From assembly GCF_004364935.1 (NCBI RefSeq), contig NZ_SOBT01000009.1:83894-147893 (forward strand): 64,000 bases of DNA. The letters run 5' to 3'. Below are positions 33,894-42,545 of the stretch, piece by piece. The notes below the pieces were generated by a model. It did not search any database, had not been told where the DNA came from, and saw only the letters and a program-made list of their open reading frames with translations. The DNA is from Panacagrimonas perspica (GTDB lineage Bacteria; Pseudomonadota; Gammaproteobacteria; Nevskiales; Nevskiaceae). The stretch's first letter is position 1, and each line of letters starts with the position of its first letter. A program made the translations under genes and the position numbers.

Positions 33894-35579
33894 TTACATG
33901 TTGTAGGCCTTCTCGCCGTGCTCGGCGAGATCGAGACCTTCGCTCTCGGCCTCTTCGCTCGGACGCAGGCCGATGGTGTACTTGAGGGCCAGCAGCGTGA
34001 CGCCTGAAACCACCGCGCTCCACACCACCGCCAGAGCCACCGCCTTGACCTGGATCAGGATCTGCGTCGGCGAGTAGCCCACCGTCATCGAGAACCAGTC
34101 GGCGTAGACGCCCACGCCGCCCTTGGCCGGATCCACGAACACACCGGTGAGGATGGCGCCGATGATGCCGCCGACGGCGTGCACACCGAACACGTCGAGC
34201 GCATCGTCATAGCCCAGCATGCGCTTGAGGTAAGCGCAGGCGAAGAAGCAGCCAGCGCCTGCCGCCAGACCGATGATCAGCGCACCCTCGATGCCGACGA
34301 ATCCGCAAGCCGGCGTGATGCCGACCAGACCCGCGATGGCGCCGGAGATGATGCCCAGCAGGCTCGGCTTGCCCTTGAAGACCCATTCGGCAAAGAACCA
34401 GGCCAGACCCGCCGTCGCCGTGGCAACCATGGTGTTGGCGAACGCCAGCACCGCGTAGCCGTTGGCTTCGAGGTTCGAACCCGCGTTGAAGCCGAACCAT
34501 CCGAACCAGAGCATCGAGGCACCGATGACCGACATCGTGAGCGAGTGCGGGGGCATGGCGACCTTGCCGTAGCCCGAGCGCTTTCCGACGATGATCGCTG
34601 CCACCAGGCCTGCGATACCGGAGTTGATGTGCACCACCGTGCCGCCGGCGAAGTCGAGCGCGCCGAGCTGCCACAGGTAGCCCGCGGTCGAGTTGAGTTC
34701 GCCCACGACTTCGGCCGAGGTGTACGCATCCGGACCCGCCCACCACCAGACCATGTGCGCCATCGGCAGGTAGCTGAGCGTGAACCAGACCACCGTGAAG
34801 ATCAGCACCGCCTTGAACTTCATGCGCTCGGCATAACCGCCCGCGATCAGCGCGCAGGTGATGCAAGCGAAGGTGAGCTGGAAGATCGCGAACATCAGCT
34901 CCGGAATCACGACGCCCTTGCTGAAGGTCGCAGTGGCGGTGAAGAAGCCGTTCGAGTCGTAGATCACTCCCTTCAGGAACATCTTGTCCAGGGTTCCGAA
35001 GAACGGACTCGAGCCGCTGAAAGCGATGCTGTAGCCGTAGACGACCCAGAGCACCGAGATCAGACAGAAGATCGCGAACGTCTGCGTCATCGTCGACGCC
35101 ATGTTCTTCTGGCGCGTCATACCGCCATAGAACAAGGCCAGGCCCGGCAGCGACATGAACAGTACGAGCGCCGTCGAGGTCATCATCCAGCTGACGTTGC
35201 CTTCATTGAAGGTCGGCGCGACGGGCGCGTCGGCCGGAGCCTCGGCTGCGGGAGCAGCTTCGGCCGGTACGGCAGCCGCTTCGGCGACGGGGGCTTCAGC
35301 CGGCGCAGGCTCGGCCTGCGCCACTTCCACCGGAGCGGCAGCCGCCACTTCGGGCTCCGCCTTCTTCTTTTCCTTCTTGGGCTTCTTCACTTCCGCCACC
35401 GGCGCTTCGGCGGGCGCGGCCTCGACGGCTGCAGCCTCCGGAGCCGCTTCGGCCGGTGCGGCCTCGGGCGCGGGAGCAGCCGCTTCAATTGCGGCCGGCG
35501 CCGCTTCTTCGGCTCCCGCCGGCATCGCGAACATGCAGCTCGCGGCCAGCCAGAACCCCAGTGTCATCTTCCGAATCAT
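33894..35579 (-). CDS. amtB: Ammonium transporter AmtB with long Ala/Pro/Glu-rich leader
   Basis: A 561-residue ammonium channel. After a signal peptide (MIRKMTLGFWLAASCMFAMP, then AGA) there is an unusual low-complexity region of about 110 residues, rich in A, E and P, with a lysine patch KKPKKEKKKAEPE in its middle. The Amt domain begins at NEGNVSWMMTSTALVLFMSL and includes the pore histidines in GGTVVHINSG and DVFGVHAVGG, the SGSSPFFG segment and the Amt signature SGAIAGLVGITPACGFVG. The C-terminal tail (EEAESEGLDLAEHGEKAYNM) is typical of GlnK-regulated Amt proteins. It lies 96 bases downstream of glnK and is followed by two terminators. Confidence 0.93.
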   Translation of the reverse strand: MIRKMTLGFWLAASCMFAMPAGAEEAAPAAIEAAAPAPEAAPAEAAPEAAAVEAAPAEAPVAEVKKPKKEKKKAEPEVAAAAPVEVAQAEPAPAEAPVAEAAAVPAEAAPAAEAPADAPVAPTFNEGNVSWMMTSTALVLFMSLPGLALFYGGMTRQKNMASTMTQTFAIFCLISVLWVVYGYSIAFSGSSPFFGTLDKMFLKGVIYDSNGFFTATATFSKGVVIPELMFAIFQLTFACITCALIAGGYAERMKFKAVLIFTVVWFTLSYLPMAHMVWWWAGPDAYTSAEVVGELNSTAGYLWQLGALDFAGGTVVHINSGIAGLVAAIIVGKRSGYGKVAMPPHSLTMSVIGASMLWFGWFGFNAGSNLEANGYAVLAFANTMVATATAGLAWFFAEWVFKGKPSLLGIISGAIAGLVGITPACGFVGIEGALIIGLAAGAGCFFACAYLKRMLGYDDALDVFGVHAVGGIIGAILTGVFVDPAKGGVGVYADWFSMTVGYSPTQILIQVKAVALAVVWSAVVSGVTLLALKYTIGLRPSEEAESEGLDLAEHGEKAYNM

Positions 35580-35675
35580 GAACTTCTCCTTGCGTGGTTC
35601 TTCAACGCGCTGCGCGCTTCTGCGTCGGCTGGGGCACATGGCCGGCCGGCGGACTCCCTGCGCTGCGGCTGATGT

Positions 35676-36014
<339 letters not shown>

Positions 36015-36096
36015 TTAGTAACTCCTTGATCAAGCTGCGAAAAAGCTTTGAGAATGCACAGGCTGCTAACTGTTGGCCTTGCGCCAAGGGCAAAAA

Positions 36097-36113
36097 AGCA
36101 CGGAGCATGCCAG
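36097..36113 (-). promoter_or_regulatory. Sigma-54 promoter of glnK-amtB
   Basis: On the minus strand CTGGCATGCTCCGTGCT fits the -24/-12 consensus (YTGGCACGRNNNTTGCW) at all but three positions, with GG and GC exactly ten bases apart. Transcription would start near 36086, about 70 bases before glnK. Confidence 0.8.
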
Positions 36114-36162
36114 CGCGTTCAAGCACTGTTCAGGTCATTCGACCGGCTCAAGCGATCTACAT

Positions 36163-36179
36163 CGCACCACATTGGTGCA
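36163..36179. promoter_or_regulatory. NtrC-type enhancer site
   Basis: CGCACCACATTGGTGCA is a 17-base dyad (GCACCA...TGGTGC) nearly identical to the classical NtrC sites of glnA. It is centred about 85 bases upstream of the expected glnK transcription start, a normal enhancer distance. Confidence 0.8.
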
Positions 36180-36535
36180 TTCACCCAATTCCTGTGCGGT
36201 CGCCTTGCGCGACGCCCCGCCTTGGACCTCCCATCCCCAATGTCCTTTGTCGAGCCCTACGAATTGGAGCGCCGGAATCGGGGCCGGGTCATTCAGTCTG
36301 GCTCCCCCAATCGAGTGAGCTGGAAGGTCTTATGCACATGCGCGATTGCTCACAGCGTGTTTGTCACGTCAAGACATGCCCGCTTCACGCTGCTGCAATG
36401 CACGTGCAGGTACCGGTTTAAAAAGAATTTATTTGTGCCGATCCGGACGCGGTCCGGAACGGAAATTGGCCGGGGCGCCGCGGCGCCATTTCGGCGAGCA
36501 TTGCTGATACACAAAGTTATCCACACCGCTGCACC
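36180..36535. other. Intergenic region between nitrogen-control elements and priA
   Basis: About 355 bases without a credible gene. It contains two short palindromes, TCCGGAC-GCG-GTCCGGA (36442-36458) and GGCGCCGCGGCGCC (36474-36487). The priA promoter must lie here but I could not choose it with confidence. Confidence 0.45.
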
Positions 36536-38530
36536 ATGACGGAACATCGAGTCAAGGTCGCCGTTCCAGCACCGTTTTTTCACGCGCTCGACTACCTCCC
36601 GGGCGACCTGGAACTGGTGCCCGGAATGCGGGTGCAAGTGCCGCTCGGACGACGGCAGGTCGTGGGCGTGGTAACTGCCGTCGAGCGCACCATCGATGAC
36701 GAAATCCGCTGTCGTCCCATCACAGCCGTGCTCGACAACGGGGCACCTCTACCTGCTGATCTGCTGAGTCTGTGCAACTGGGCTGCCGACTACTACTGCC
36801 ATCCTTTGGGCGAGGTATTGGCCGCCGCACTGCCCGCGGGATTGCGAAAGCTTCCGGGCAAGGCGATCCGCCGACGCAAGTCCCCGAAGGCATTGCGGTC
36901 TCCTTCGTCCGCGGGTGAGGCGTTGCAGCGGGCGCCAACGCCCGAGCAGGCGGTCGTGCTTGACGCGCTGGCAGGTCAGCCGCCGGGTTTCGGCGTGGAC
37001 CTGATCGAAGGGGTTACCGGCAGCGGCAAGACAGAGATCTACCTGCATCGGGTGCAGGCCGCGATCGAGGCGCAGGGGCAGGCCTTGGTCCTGACGCCCG
37101 AGATCGGCCTGACACCCCAGCTCGTCGAGCGCTTCCGGCAACGATTCGGTGACGGCGTCGCCGTCTTCCACTCCGGCATGACGGAGCGCGCTCGCACCGA
37201 CACCTGGCAGGCCTGCAGCGAAGGTCGCTGCCCGGTCGTGATCGGCACCCGGTCCGCCGTCTTCCTGCCCCTGCCCCGGCTGGCGCTGATCGTCATCGAT
37301 GAGGAGCACGACGCCTCGTTCAAGCAACAGGACGGCTTCCGCTACTCGGCACGCGACATCGCGATCGTCCGCGCACAGCGGGCCGCAGTGCCGGTCATCC
37401 TGGGATCCGCCACCCCTTCGCTCGAGTCCTTGCACAACGTCGCACGCGGGCGCTATCGGCATCACCGATTGAACGCCCGCGCCGGCGCGGCGCGGATGCC
37501 GCAGCCGCGCCTGCTCGACCTGCGCAACACCAAGCTGCGCGACGGGCTGTCGGCCGAGCTGATCGACACCGCGTCGCGGCATCTGGCAGCCGGTGGTCAG
37601 GTTCTGTTCTTCGTCAACCGCCGCGGGTATGCGCCGGCTCTGCTCTGCCACGAGTGCGGCTGGCTCGCGCCCTGCCCGCATTGCGACGCGCGACTGACGC
37701 TGCACCGGGCACGCGGCCGCCTGATCTGCCATCACTGCGGAAGCGACTCTCGAGTGCCGCTGCGCTGTGGCCAGTGTTCCAGCACCGATCTGATCCCGGT
37801 CGGGCAGGGAACGGAGCGCGTCGAGGACGCCCTGCGCGCCCTGTATCCCGATCTGCGGGTGGAACGCATCGACTCCGATCGGGCGCGCCTTGCCGGGGAA
37901 CTCGATCGCCTGCTCGCGGACATCCACTCGCGCGACATCCGCATCCTCGTGGGCACACAGATGCTCGCCAAGGGGCACGACTTCGAGGGGCTGACCCTGG
38001 TCGGCGTCATCGACGCGGACCAGGCGCTCTACAGCTCCGACTTCCGCGCCGTCGAACGAATGGGGCAGCTTCTCACGCAGGTGACGGGCCGCGCGGGGCG
38101 CGGCGCCACATCGGGCGAAGTCGTCGTGCAGACCCATCAGCCCGATCATCCGCAGCTCCAGCGATGGCTACGCGATGGCTACGCCGGTCTGAGCCGGGAA
38201 CTGCTCGAAGAGCGGCGCCTCATGGGCTTTCCGCCGTTCTCGCATCTGGCGTTGCTACGCGCCGATGCGCTGGATGCCGACGCAGCGCAGGACTTTCTGC
38301 AGAAGGTTGCCGCGCTGATTCCTGGCGATCGATCGATCGACAAGCTCGGGCCGGTGCCGGCCCCGATGGAACGTCGCGCCAACCGCGTGCGCGCACAGCT
38401 GCTGCTGCGCTCGCAGAATCGGATGGGGCTTCAGCGCCTGCTCGCGGAACTCGTCCCACAACTCGGCTCACTGCCCGGAGCGCGGCGGGTGCGATGGTCG
38501 GTCGACGTCGACCCGATCGATCTCTACTGA
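36536..38530 (+). CDS. priA: Primosomal protein N' (replication restart helicase PriA)
   Basis: A 664-residue 3'-5' helicase that reloads the replisome at stalled forks. It has the N-terminal 3'-end-binding domain (FFHALDYLPG, LCNWAADYYCHPLGEVL), Walker A GVTGSGKTEIYL (near residue 163), Walker B VIDEEHDASFKQQ, motif GSATPSLESL, the zinc-binding cysteines CHECGWLAPCPHC and CHHCG...CGQC, and motifs V/VI (GTQMLAKGHDFEGLTL, QVTGRAGRG). Length is 60-70 shorter than E. coli PriA: only about 35 residues separate the 3'BD from the helicase, where a winged helix normally sits. Its stop is six bases from the convergent anmK stop. Confidence 0.93.
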   Translation: MTEHRVKVAVPAPFFHALDYLPGDLELVPGMRVQVPLGRRQVVGVVTAVERTIDDEIRCRPITAVLDNGAPLPADLLSLCNWAADYYCHPLGEVLAAALPAGLRKLPGKAIRRRKSPKALRSPSSAGEALQRAPTPEQAVVLDALAGQPPGFGVDLIEGVTGSGKTEIYLHRVQAAIEAQGQALVLTPEIGLTPQLVERFRQRFGDGVAVFHSGMTERARTDTWQACSEGRCPVVIGTRSAVFLPLPRLALIVIDEEHDASFKQQDGFRYSARDIAIVRAQRAAVPVILGSATPSLESLHNVARGRYRHHRLNARAGAARMPQPRLLDLRNTKLRDGLSAELIDTASRHLAAGGQVLFFVNRRGYAPALLCHECGWLAPCPHCDARLTLHRARGRLICHHCGSDSRVPLRCGQCSSTDLIPVGQGTERVEDALRALYPDLRVERIDSDRARLAGELDRLLADIHSRDIRILVGTQMLAKGHDFEGLTLVGVIDADQALYSSDFRAVERMGQLLTQVTGRAGRGATSGEVVVQTHQPDHPQLQRWLRDGYAGLSRELLEERRLMGFPPFSHLALLRADALDADAAQDFLQKVAALIPGDRSIDKLGPVPAPMERRANRVRAQLLLRSQNRMGLQRLLAELVPQLGSLPGARRVRWSVDVDPIDLY

Positions 38531-38536
38531 AGCGCC

Positions 38537-39673
38537 TCAGGGCGCGTAGATGCCGCCGAGCGATGTGGCGCGACGCGCACCCGTCACCGACGGCAGATTT
38601 CCACTCTCTCCGCGAAGGCGCCGGCAGGCCAGCCACGCGAAGGCACTGGCCTCCACAGCCTGGGGATCGAGCCCTCGCGCCGCCGAATCTTCGACCACCA
38701 CGTCCGGCAACAGCGCGCGCAAGAGTGCCATCAGGAATGCGTTGCGTGTGCCGCCGCCGCACGCGATGAGCCTCCGCGTCCGGGGTGCGTGCCGAAGCAG
38801 CGCGCTTGCGACGGTCGACGCCGTGAGTTCGCACAGCGTGCGCTGGACGTTCGCCGGATCGCGCTGCGCGAGCTGCACGTCGCGTGCCTCCAGCCATCCC
38901 AGGTTGAACAATCCGCGGCCGGTGCTCTTCGGAATGTCGCGCTCGAAGTACGGCTCGGCCAGACAAGCGCGTAGCAAGTCGTCGTCGATCTCGCCCGACG
39001 CGGCCCAGGCGCCGTCGCGGTCGCAGGTCTGCTGGAGGTGACGCTCGATCCACTCGTCCATCAGGCAGTTGGCGGGGCCGCAATCGAAGCCGCGCACCTT
39101 GCCCGCGTCGGCATCCGGCATCAGCGTGAGATTGGCGATGCCGCCGAGGTTCAACACGGCCCGTGGCTCCGCAGCGTCCGCGAACTGCGCGTGATGAAAG
39201 ACCGGCAGCAGCGGAGCGCCCTGCCCCCCGAGCGCAACGTCGGCGCGCCGGAAGTCGGCCACGACGGTCAGTCCGGTACGGACCGCGATTCGGGATGGAT
39301 CGCCGAGCTGAAGGCTGTTGCCGATGGTGACGGCGTCGTGGAAGACCGTCTGCCCGTGGCTGCCGATCGCGCGTATGGAATCGGCTCTGTCGCCAGCTCG
39401 TTCGATCAGGGCGAGCGCGGTATCGGCGAACGCGTCGGCGACGGCACGATCGAGCTGGGCGTAACGCGCCAGCGAAACCGGCGTGGCCTCCCGGCTCAGG
39501 TCGACGAGTTCGCTACGCAGATCCGCCGTGTAGTGACCCGAGTGAGAGGCGAGGACGCGAACGAAGCGCCCTTCCTTGAACTCCGCGAGAACGGCGTCGA
39601 TGCCGTCCTGGCTGGTTCCCGACATCAACCCGATGTACTGCTCCACCGGACCTGCCGCGAAGAGATCCGTCAC
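38537..39673 (-). CDS. anmK: Anhydro-N-acetylmuramic acid kinase
   Basis: A 378-residue cytoplasmic enzyme that opens and phosphorylates 1,6-anhydroMurNAc from peptidoglycan turnover to MurNAc-6-phosphate. Motifs are IGLMSGTSQDGIDAVL (N-terminal phosphate loop), GSHGQTVFHD, VLNLGGIANLTLMPD, GFDCGPANCLMDEWIE and the C-terminal ACGGGTRNAFLM. Start: a GTG giving VTDLFAAG yields the usual length; a start 33 codons upstream would overlap the end of the M23 gene. It follows that gene by 34 bases, so the two are probably one operon, as in Pseudomonas (M23 peptidase-anmK beside tyrS). Confidence 0.94.
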   Translation of the reverse strand: MTDLFAAGPVEQYIGLMSGTSQDGIDAVLAEFKEGRFVRVLASHSGHYTADLRSELVDLSREATPVSLARYAQLDRAVADAFADTALALIERAGDRADSIRAIGSHGQTVFHDAVTIGNSLQLGDPSRIAVRTGLTVVADFRRADVALGGQGAPLLPVFHHAQFADAAEPRAVLNLGGIANLTLMPDADAGKVRGFDCGPANCLMDEWIERHLQQTCDRDGAWAASGEIDDDLLRACLAEPYFERDIPKSTGRGLFNLGWLEARDVQLAQRDPANVQRTLCELTASTVASALLRHAPRTRRLIACGGGTRNAFLMALLRALLPDVVVEDSAARGLDPQAVEASAFAWLACRRLRGESGNLPSVTGARRATSLGGIYAP

Positions 39674-39707
39674 TTCGCGGCCAACGCCATGTCCGGACGC
39701 CCCGATA

Positions 39708-41072
39708 TCAGGGCGTGGCGGCGGAAATTGCGGGCAGGATGGCGGCCGGCGCCTGCGCAACGCGCGGGGCACGAGCCGATTCGATCTGCGCGATCAGCGG
39801 CACGATCTGCGACTGGAACTTGGGCAGCTGCGCGCGGGCGATCGGGTTGGCACGCGGCATCACGATGTTCACCGGGTTCTTGTGGACGCCGTTGACGCGG
39901 AATTCGTAATGCAGATGCGGTGCGGTGGCGAGACCCGAGGCGCCGACGTAGCCGATCACCTGTCCCTGCTTCACCTTGGCTCCGGCCTTCATGCCGGCGC
40001 GAAACCGCGACATGTGCGCGTAGAGCGTCTCGTACTGCTGACCGTGCTGGAGGATCACGACGCGACCGTAGCCGCCCTTGTTGCCGATGAAGGCCACCTT
40101 GCCGTCACCCGTCGCCTTGATCGGCGTGCCGGAGCTGGCGGCGTAATCCACGCCCTTGTGGGCCCGGATGGTGTTGAGGATGGGGTGGCGACGGCGCAGG
40201 TTGAACGGCGAGCTGACACGCACCACGTCGAGCGGGGTACGGAAGAACGCCTTGCGCAGCGACTGCCCGTCCGGCGTGTAGAACGCCGAGCGCCCTTCGC
40301 CGTCCTTGAAGCGGACCGCGCGATGAACCTTGCCCTGGTTGACGAATTCCGCCGCGAGCATGTCGCCGTCACGCAGCTTCACGCCATCCTTGTAGAGCTC
40401 TTCCATGACGACGGTGAAACGGTCGCCGTCACGAAGGTCGAGCGCGAAGTCGATGTCGTAGCGGAACAGCTCCGCCAGTTCCATCACCATCCGGACCGGC
40501 AGGCCCGCTTTCTGGCCGGCGATGAACAGCGAGCTGTCGATGGTGCCGGTGATGGTGCGCGTGCTGCGCGCCAGGTCCGCCGTCAGGGTATTCGCTTCGA
40601 AATGATCGCCAACGCGCTCCACGTGCAGAGTGCGCAGATCGTCCAGTTCGTAGCGAAGCTCGAGAAGGTCGTCACCGGACTTTCGGATCTCCAGCGTGTC
40701 GCCGGCCTTGATCCGCTTGAGCTGGCGAGCGTCGGGTCCGAGTTCGAGGATCGACATCCACTGAGCGGTGTCCAGGCCTTCCGTCTCGAAGACCGTCGAG
40801 AGCGTCTCGCCCGGTTCGATGCGGACCGAACTCCACTCGCTGGCTTCGGGGACGACCAGCGGATCCGAGACAGCCGACTGGATCGCCTGTTCGTAGGCCA
40901 CAGCCTCCGCGATCGCGACGTCCTCCGAAAAACTCGGGGTCGACAGGTCTCGCTTGGCAATACTTTCTCGTGAAACCAGGATCGCTAGCCCCACCACGCA
41001 TACCGAGGCGGCCAAAACGATCCTTCTTGCCGAACGGGGTGACCGATCGACTGAGCTATAATCCAGCTTCAT
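39708..41072 (-). CDS. M23 family peptidoglycan endopeptidase (MepM-like)
   Basis: A 454-residue envelope protein with an N-terminal signal anchor (ARRIVLAASVCVVGLAILV). The middle carries an OapA/LysM-like region (WSSVRIEPGETLSTVFETEG, RIKAGDTLEIRKSG). The C-terminal LytM domain keeps both zinc motifs, HKGVDYAASSGTP (HxxxD near residue 304) and APHLHYEFRV (HxH near 384), together with TLYAHMSRF, so unlike EnvC in this window it should be an active endopeptidase that cuts cross-links. It is divergent from tyrS and upstream of anmK. This order is conserved in several gammaproteobacteria. Confidence 0.92.
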   Translation of the reverse strand: MKLDYSSVDRSPRSARRIVLAASVCVVGLAILVSRESIAKRDLSTPSFSEDVAIAEAVAYEQAIQSAVSDPLVVPEASEWSSVRIEPGETLSTVFETEGLDTAQWMSILELGPDARQLKRIKAGDTLEIRKSGDDLLELRYELDDLRTLHVERVGDHFEANTLTADLARSTRTITGTIDSSLFIAGQKAGLPVRMVMELAELFRYDIDFALDLRDGDRFTVVMEELYKDGVKLRDGDMLAAEFVNQGKVHRAVRFKDGEGRSAFYTPDGQSLRKAFFRTPLDVVRVSSPFNLRRRHPILNTIRAHKGVDYAASSGTPIKATGDGKVAFIGNKGGYGRVVILQHGQQYETLYAHMSRFRAGMKAGAKVKQGQVIGYVGASGLATAPHLHYEFRVNGVHKNPVNIVMPRANPIARAQLPKFQSQIVPLIAQIESARAPRVAQAPAAILPAISAATP

Positions 41073-41297
41073 CCTGTTGACTCGATTGAGACTTTCGTCC
41101 GCTGAACGTATCCAGCGGGCCAGCCCGGCGCATTAGTTGTAAGACGCGGGTTGCAACTCGGGCGAAACAGGGGCGTAAAGAACCATAAATCCACAGGTCG
41201 CGCAAGGCTTTCCTGCGGGTCTCTGTTCCATTACCTGAGCATTCGCCGACGGACGGTTTCGAACTGACCTCGGACAAAAAACCGCCGAAAACCCCTT

Positions 41298-42503
41298 ATG
41301 TCCCTCGCAGAACTCGAACGCGGTACCTCCGAAATTCTTCCCCTCGAAGAGTTTCGTTCACGGATCAAAGAAGCGGCTCAGAAGGGCACTCGCCTTCGCA
41401 TCAAAGCCGGCTTCGACCCCACCGCGCGCGACCTCCACCTGGGCCATACGGTTCTTCTGAACAAGATGCGTGCCTTTCAGGACGCCGGCCACGAGGCGGT
41501 GTTCCTGATCGGCGATTTCACCGGGATGATCGGCGACCCGACCGGCAAGAACGAGACGCGCAAGCCGCTGACGCGCGCCGACGTCGAAGCCAACGCCCAG
41601 ACCTACCGCGATCAGGTGTTCAAGGTGCTGGACCCCGAGCGCACCACGGTGGTGTTCAACTCTCACTGGCTGGACAAGCTCGGCACCGATGGCCTGATCC
41701 GTCTCGCGGCGCAGCAGACGGTGGCGCGCATGCTCGAGCGCGACGATTTCTCGAACCGCTACAAGGGCGGCCAACCGATCGCCATCCACGAGTTCCTGTA
41801 TCCGCTGCTGCAGGGCTACGACTCGGTGGAGCTGAAAGCCGATGTCGAACTCGGCGGCAACGACCAGAAATTCAACCTGCTGATGGGCCGCCATCTTCAG
41901 CAGGCCTATGGGCAGAGGCCGCAGTGCGTGCTCACGGTGCCGATCCTCGAAGGCCTGGACGGCGTGAACAAGATGAGCAAGTCGCTCAACAACTACATCG
42001 GCGTGAAGGATCCGGCGCCGGAGATGTTCGGCAAGATCATGTCGATCTCCGACACGCTGATGTGGCGGTACTACGAGCTGTTGTCGTTCAAGCCGCTGGC
42101 CGAGGTCGAACGACTGAAGCGCAGCGTTGGCGAAGGCGCCAATCCACGGGACATCAAGATGGAACTGGGCGTGGAGATCGCCTCGCGCTTCCATGGCGCA
42201 GGCGCGGGCGAGGCTGCGCGCGCCGCATTCATCGAACAGTTCTCGAAGGGCGCGCTGCCCGACGAGATTCCCGAGATCACCATCGCGGTACCCGCCACCG
42301 GTCTCGCGCTGGCCCGTGTGCTCAAGGAAGCGGGCCTGGTGGCGAGCAACGGCGAAGGCGCGCGCATGGTCGAACAGCGCGCCGTACGCGTCGATCAGCA
42401 GCGCGTGGAAGACAAGACGCTCGTGCTCGTTCCCGGGGCGACTTATCTGCTGCAGGTGGGATCGCGCCGCTTCGCGCGCGCCACGCTCGTCGTGGCCAGC
42501 TAG
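41298..42503 (+). CDS. tyrS: Tyrosyl-tRNA synthetase
   Basis: A 401-residue class I synthetase of the TyrRS type that carries HLGH (residues 47-50, in [10 protein letters not shown]) in place of HIGH, and KMSKS near residue 225 ([12 protein letters not shown]). The C-terminal S4-like tRNA-binding domain is visible as [20 protein letters not shown] and [13 protein letters not shown]. The active-site stretch [16 protein letters not shown] is conserved. Start at ATG giving MSLAELER. The 225-base gap upstream, shared with the divergent M23 gene, has no clear RNA element; a TATAAT at 41057 inside the M23 start region is one possible promoter element. The gene is convergent with the kinase-like gene that follows. 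Confidence 0.95.
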   Translation: MSLAELERGTSEILPLEEFRSRIKEAAQKGTRLRIKAGFDPTARDLHLGHTVLLNKMRAFQDAGHEAVFLIGDFTGMIGDPTGKNETRKPLTRADVEANAQTYRDQVFKVLDPERTTVVFNSHWLDKLGTDGLIRLAAQQTVARMLERDDFSNRYKGGQPIAIHEFLYPLLQGYDSVELKADVELGGNDQKFNLLMGRHLQQAYGQRPQCVLTVPILEGLDGVNKMSKSLNNYIGVKDPAPEMFGKIMSISDTLMWRYYELLSFKPLAEVERLKRSVGEGANPRDIKMELGVEIASRFHGAGAGEAARAAFIEQFSKGALPDEIPEITIAVPATGLALARVLKEAGLVASNGEGARMVEQRAVRVDQQRVEDKTLVLVPGATYLLQVGSRRFARATLVVAS

Positions 42504-42545
42504 AGCCCCAGCCGGCGCCTGCATCGGATCGGCGTAACGCCCCCT

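Noticed and set aside
36071..36089. TTGGCGCAAGGCCAAC as an alternative sigma-54 site before glnK
   Set aside because: The GG-N10-GC spacing fails (the second dinucleotide is AC), unlike the site at 36097-36113.
41028..41062. TATAAT with upstream TTGCCG as a tyrS promoter
   Set aside because: The -10 looks perfect but the two boxes are 23 bases apart and lie inside the start of the divergent gene. I only mention it as a possibility under tyrS.
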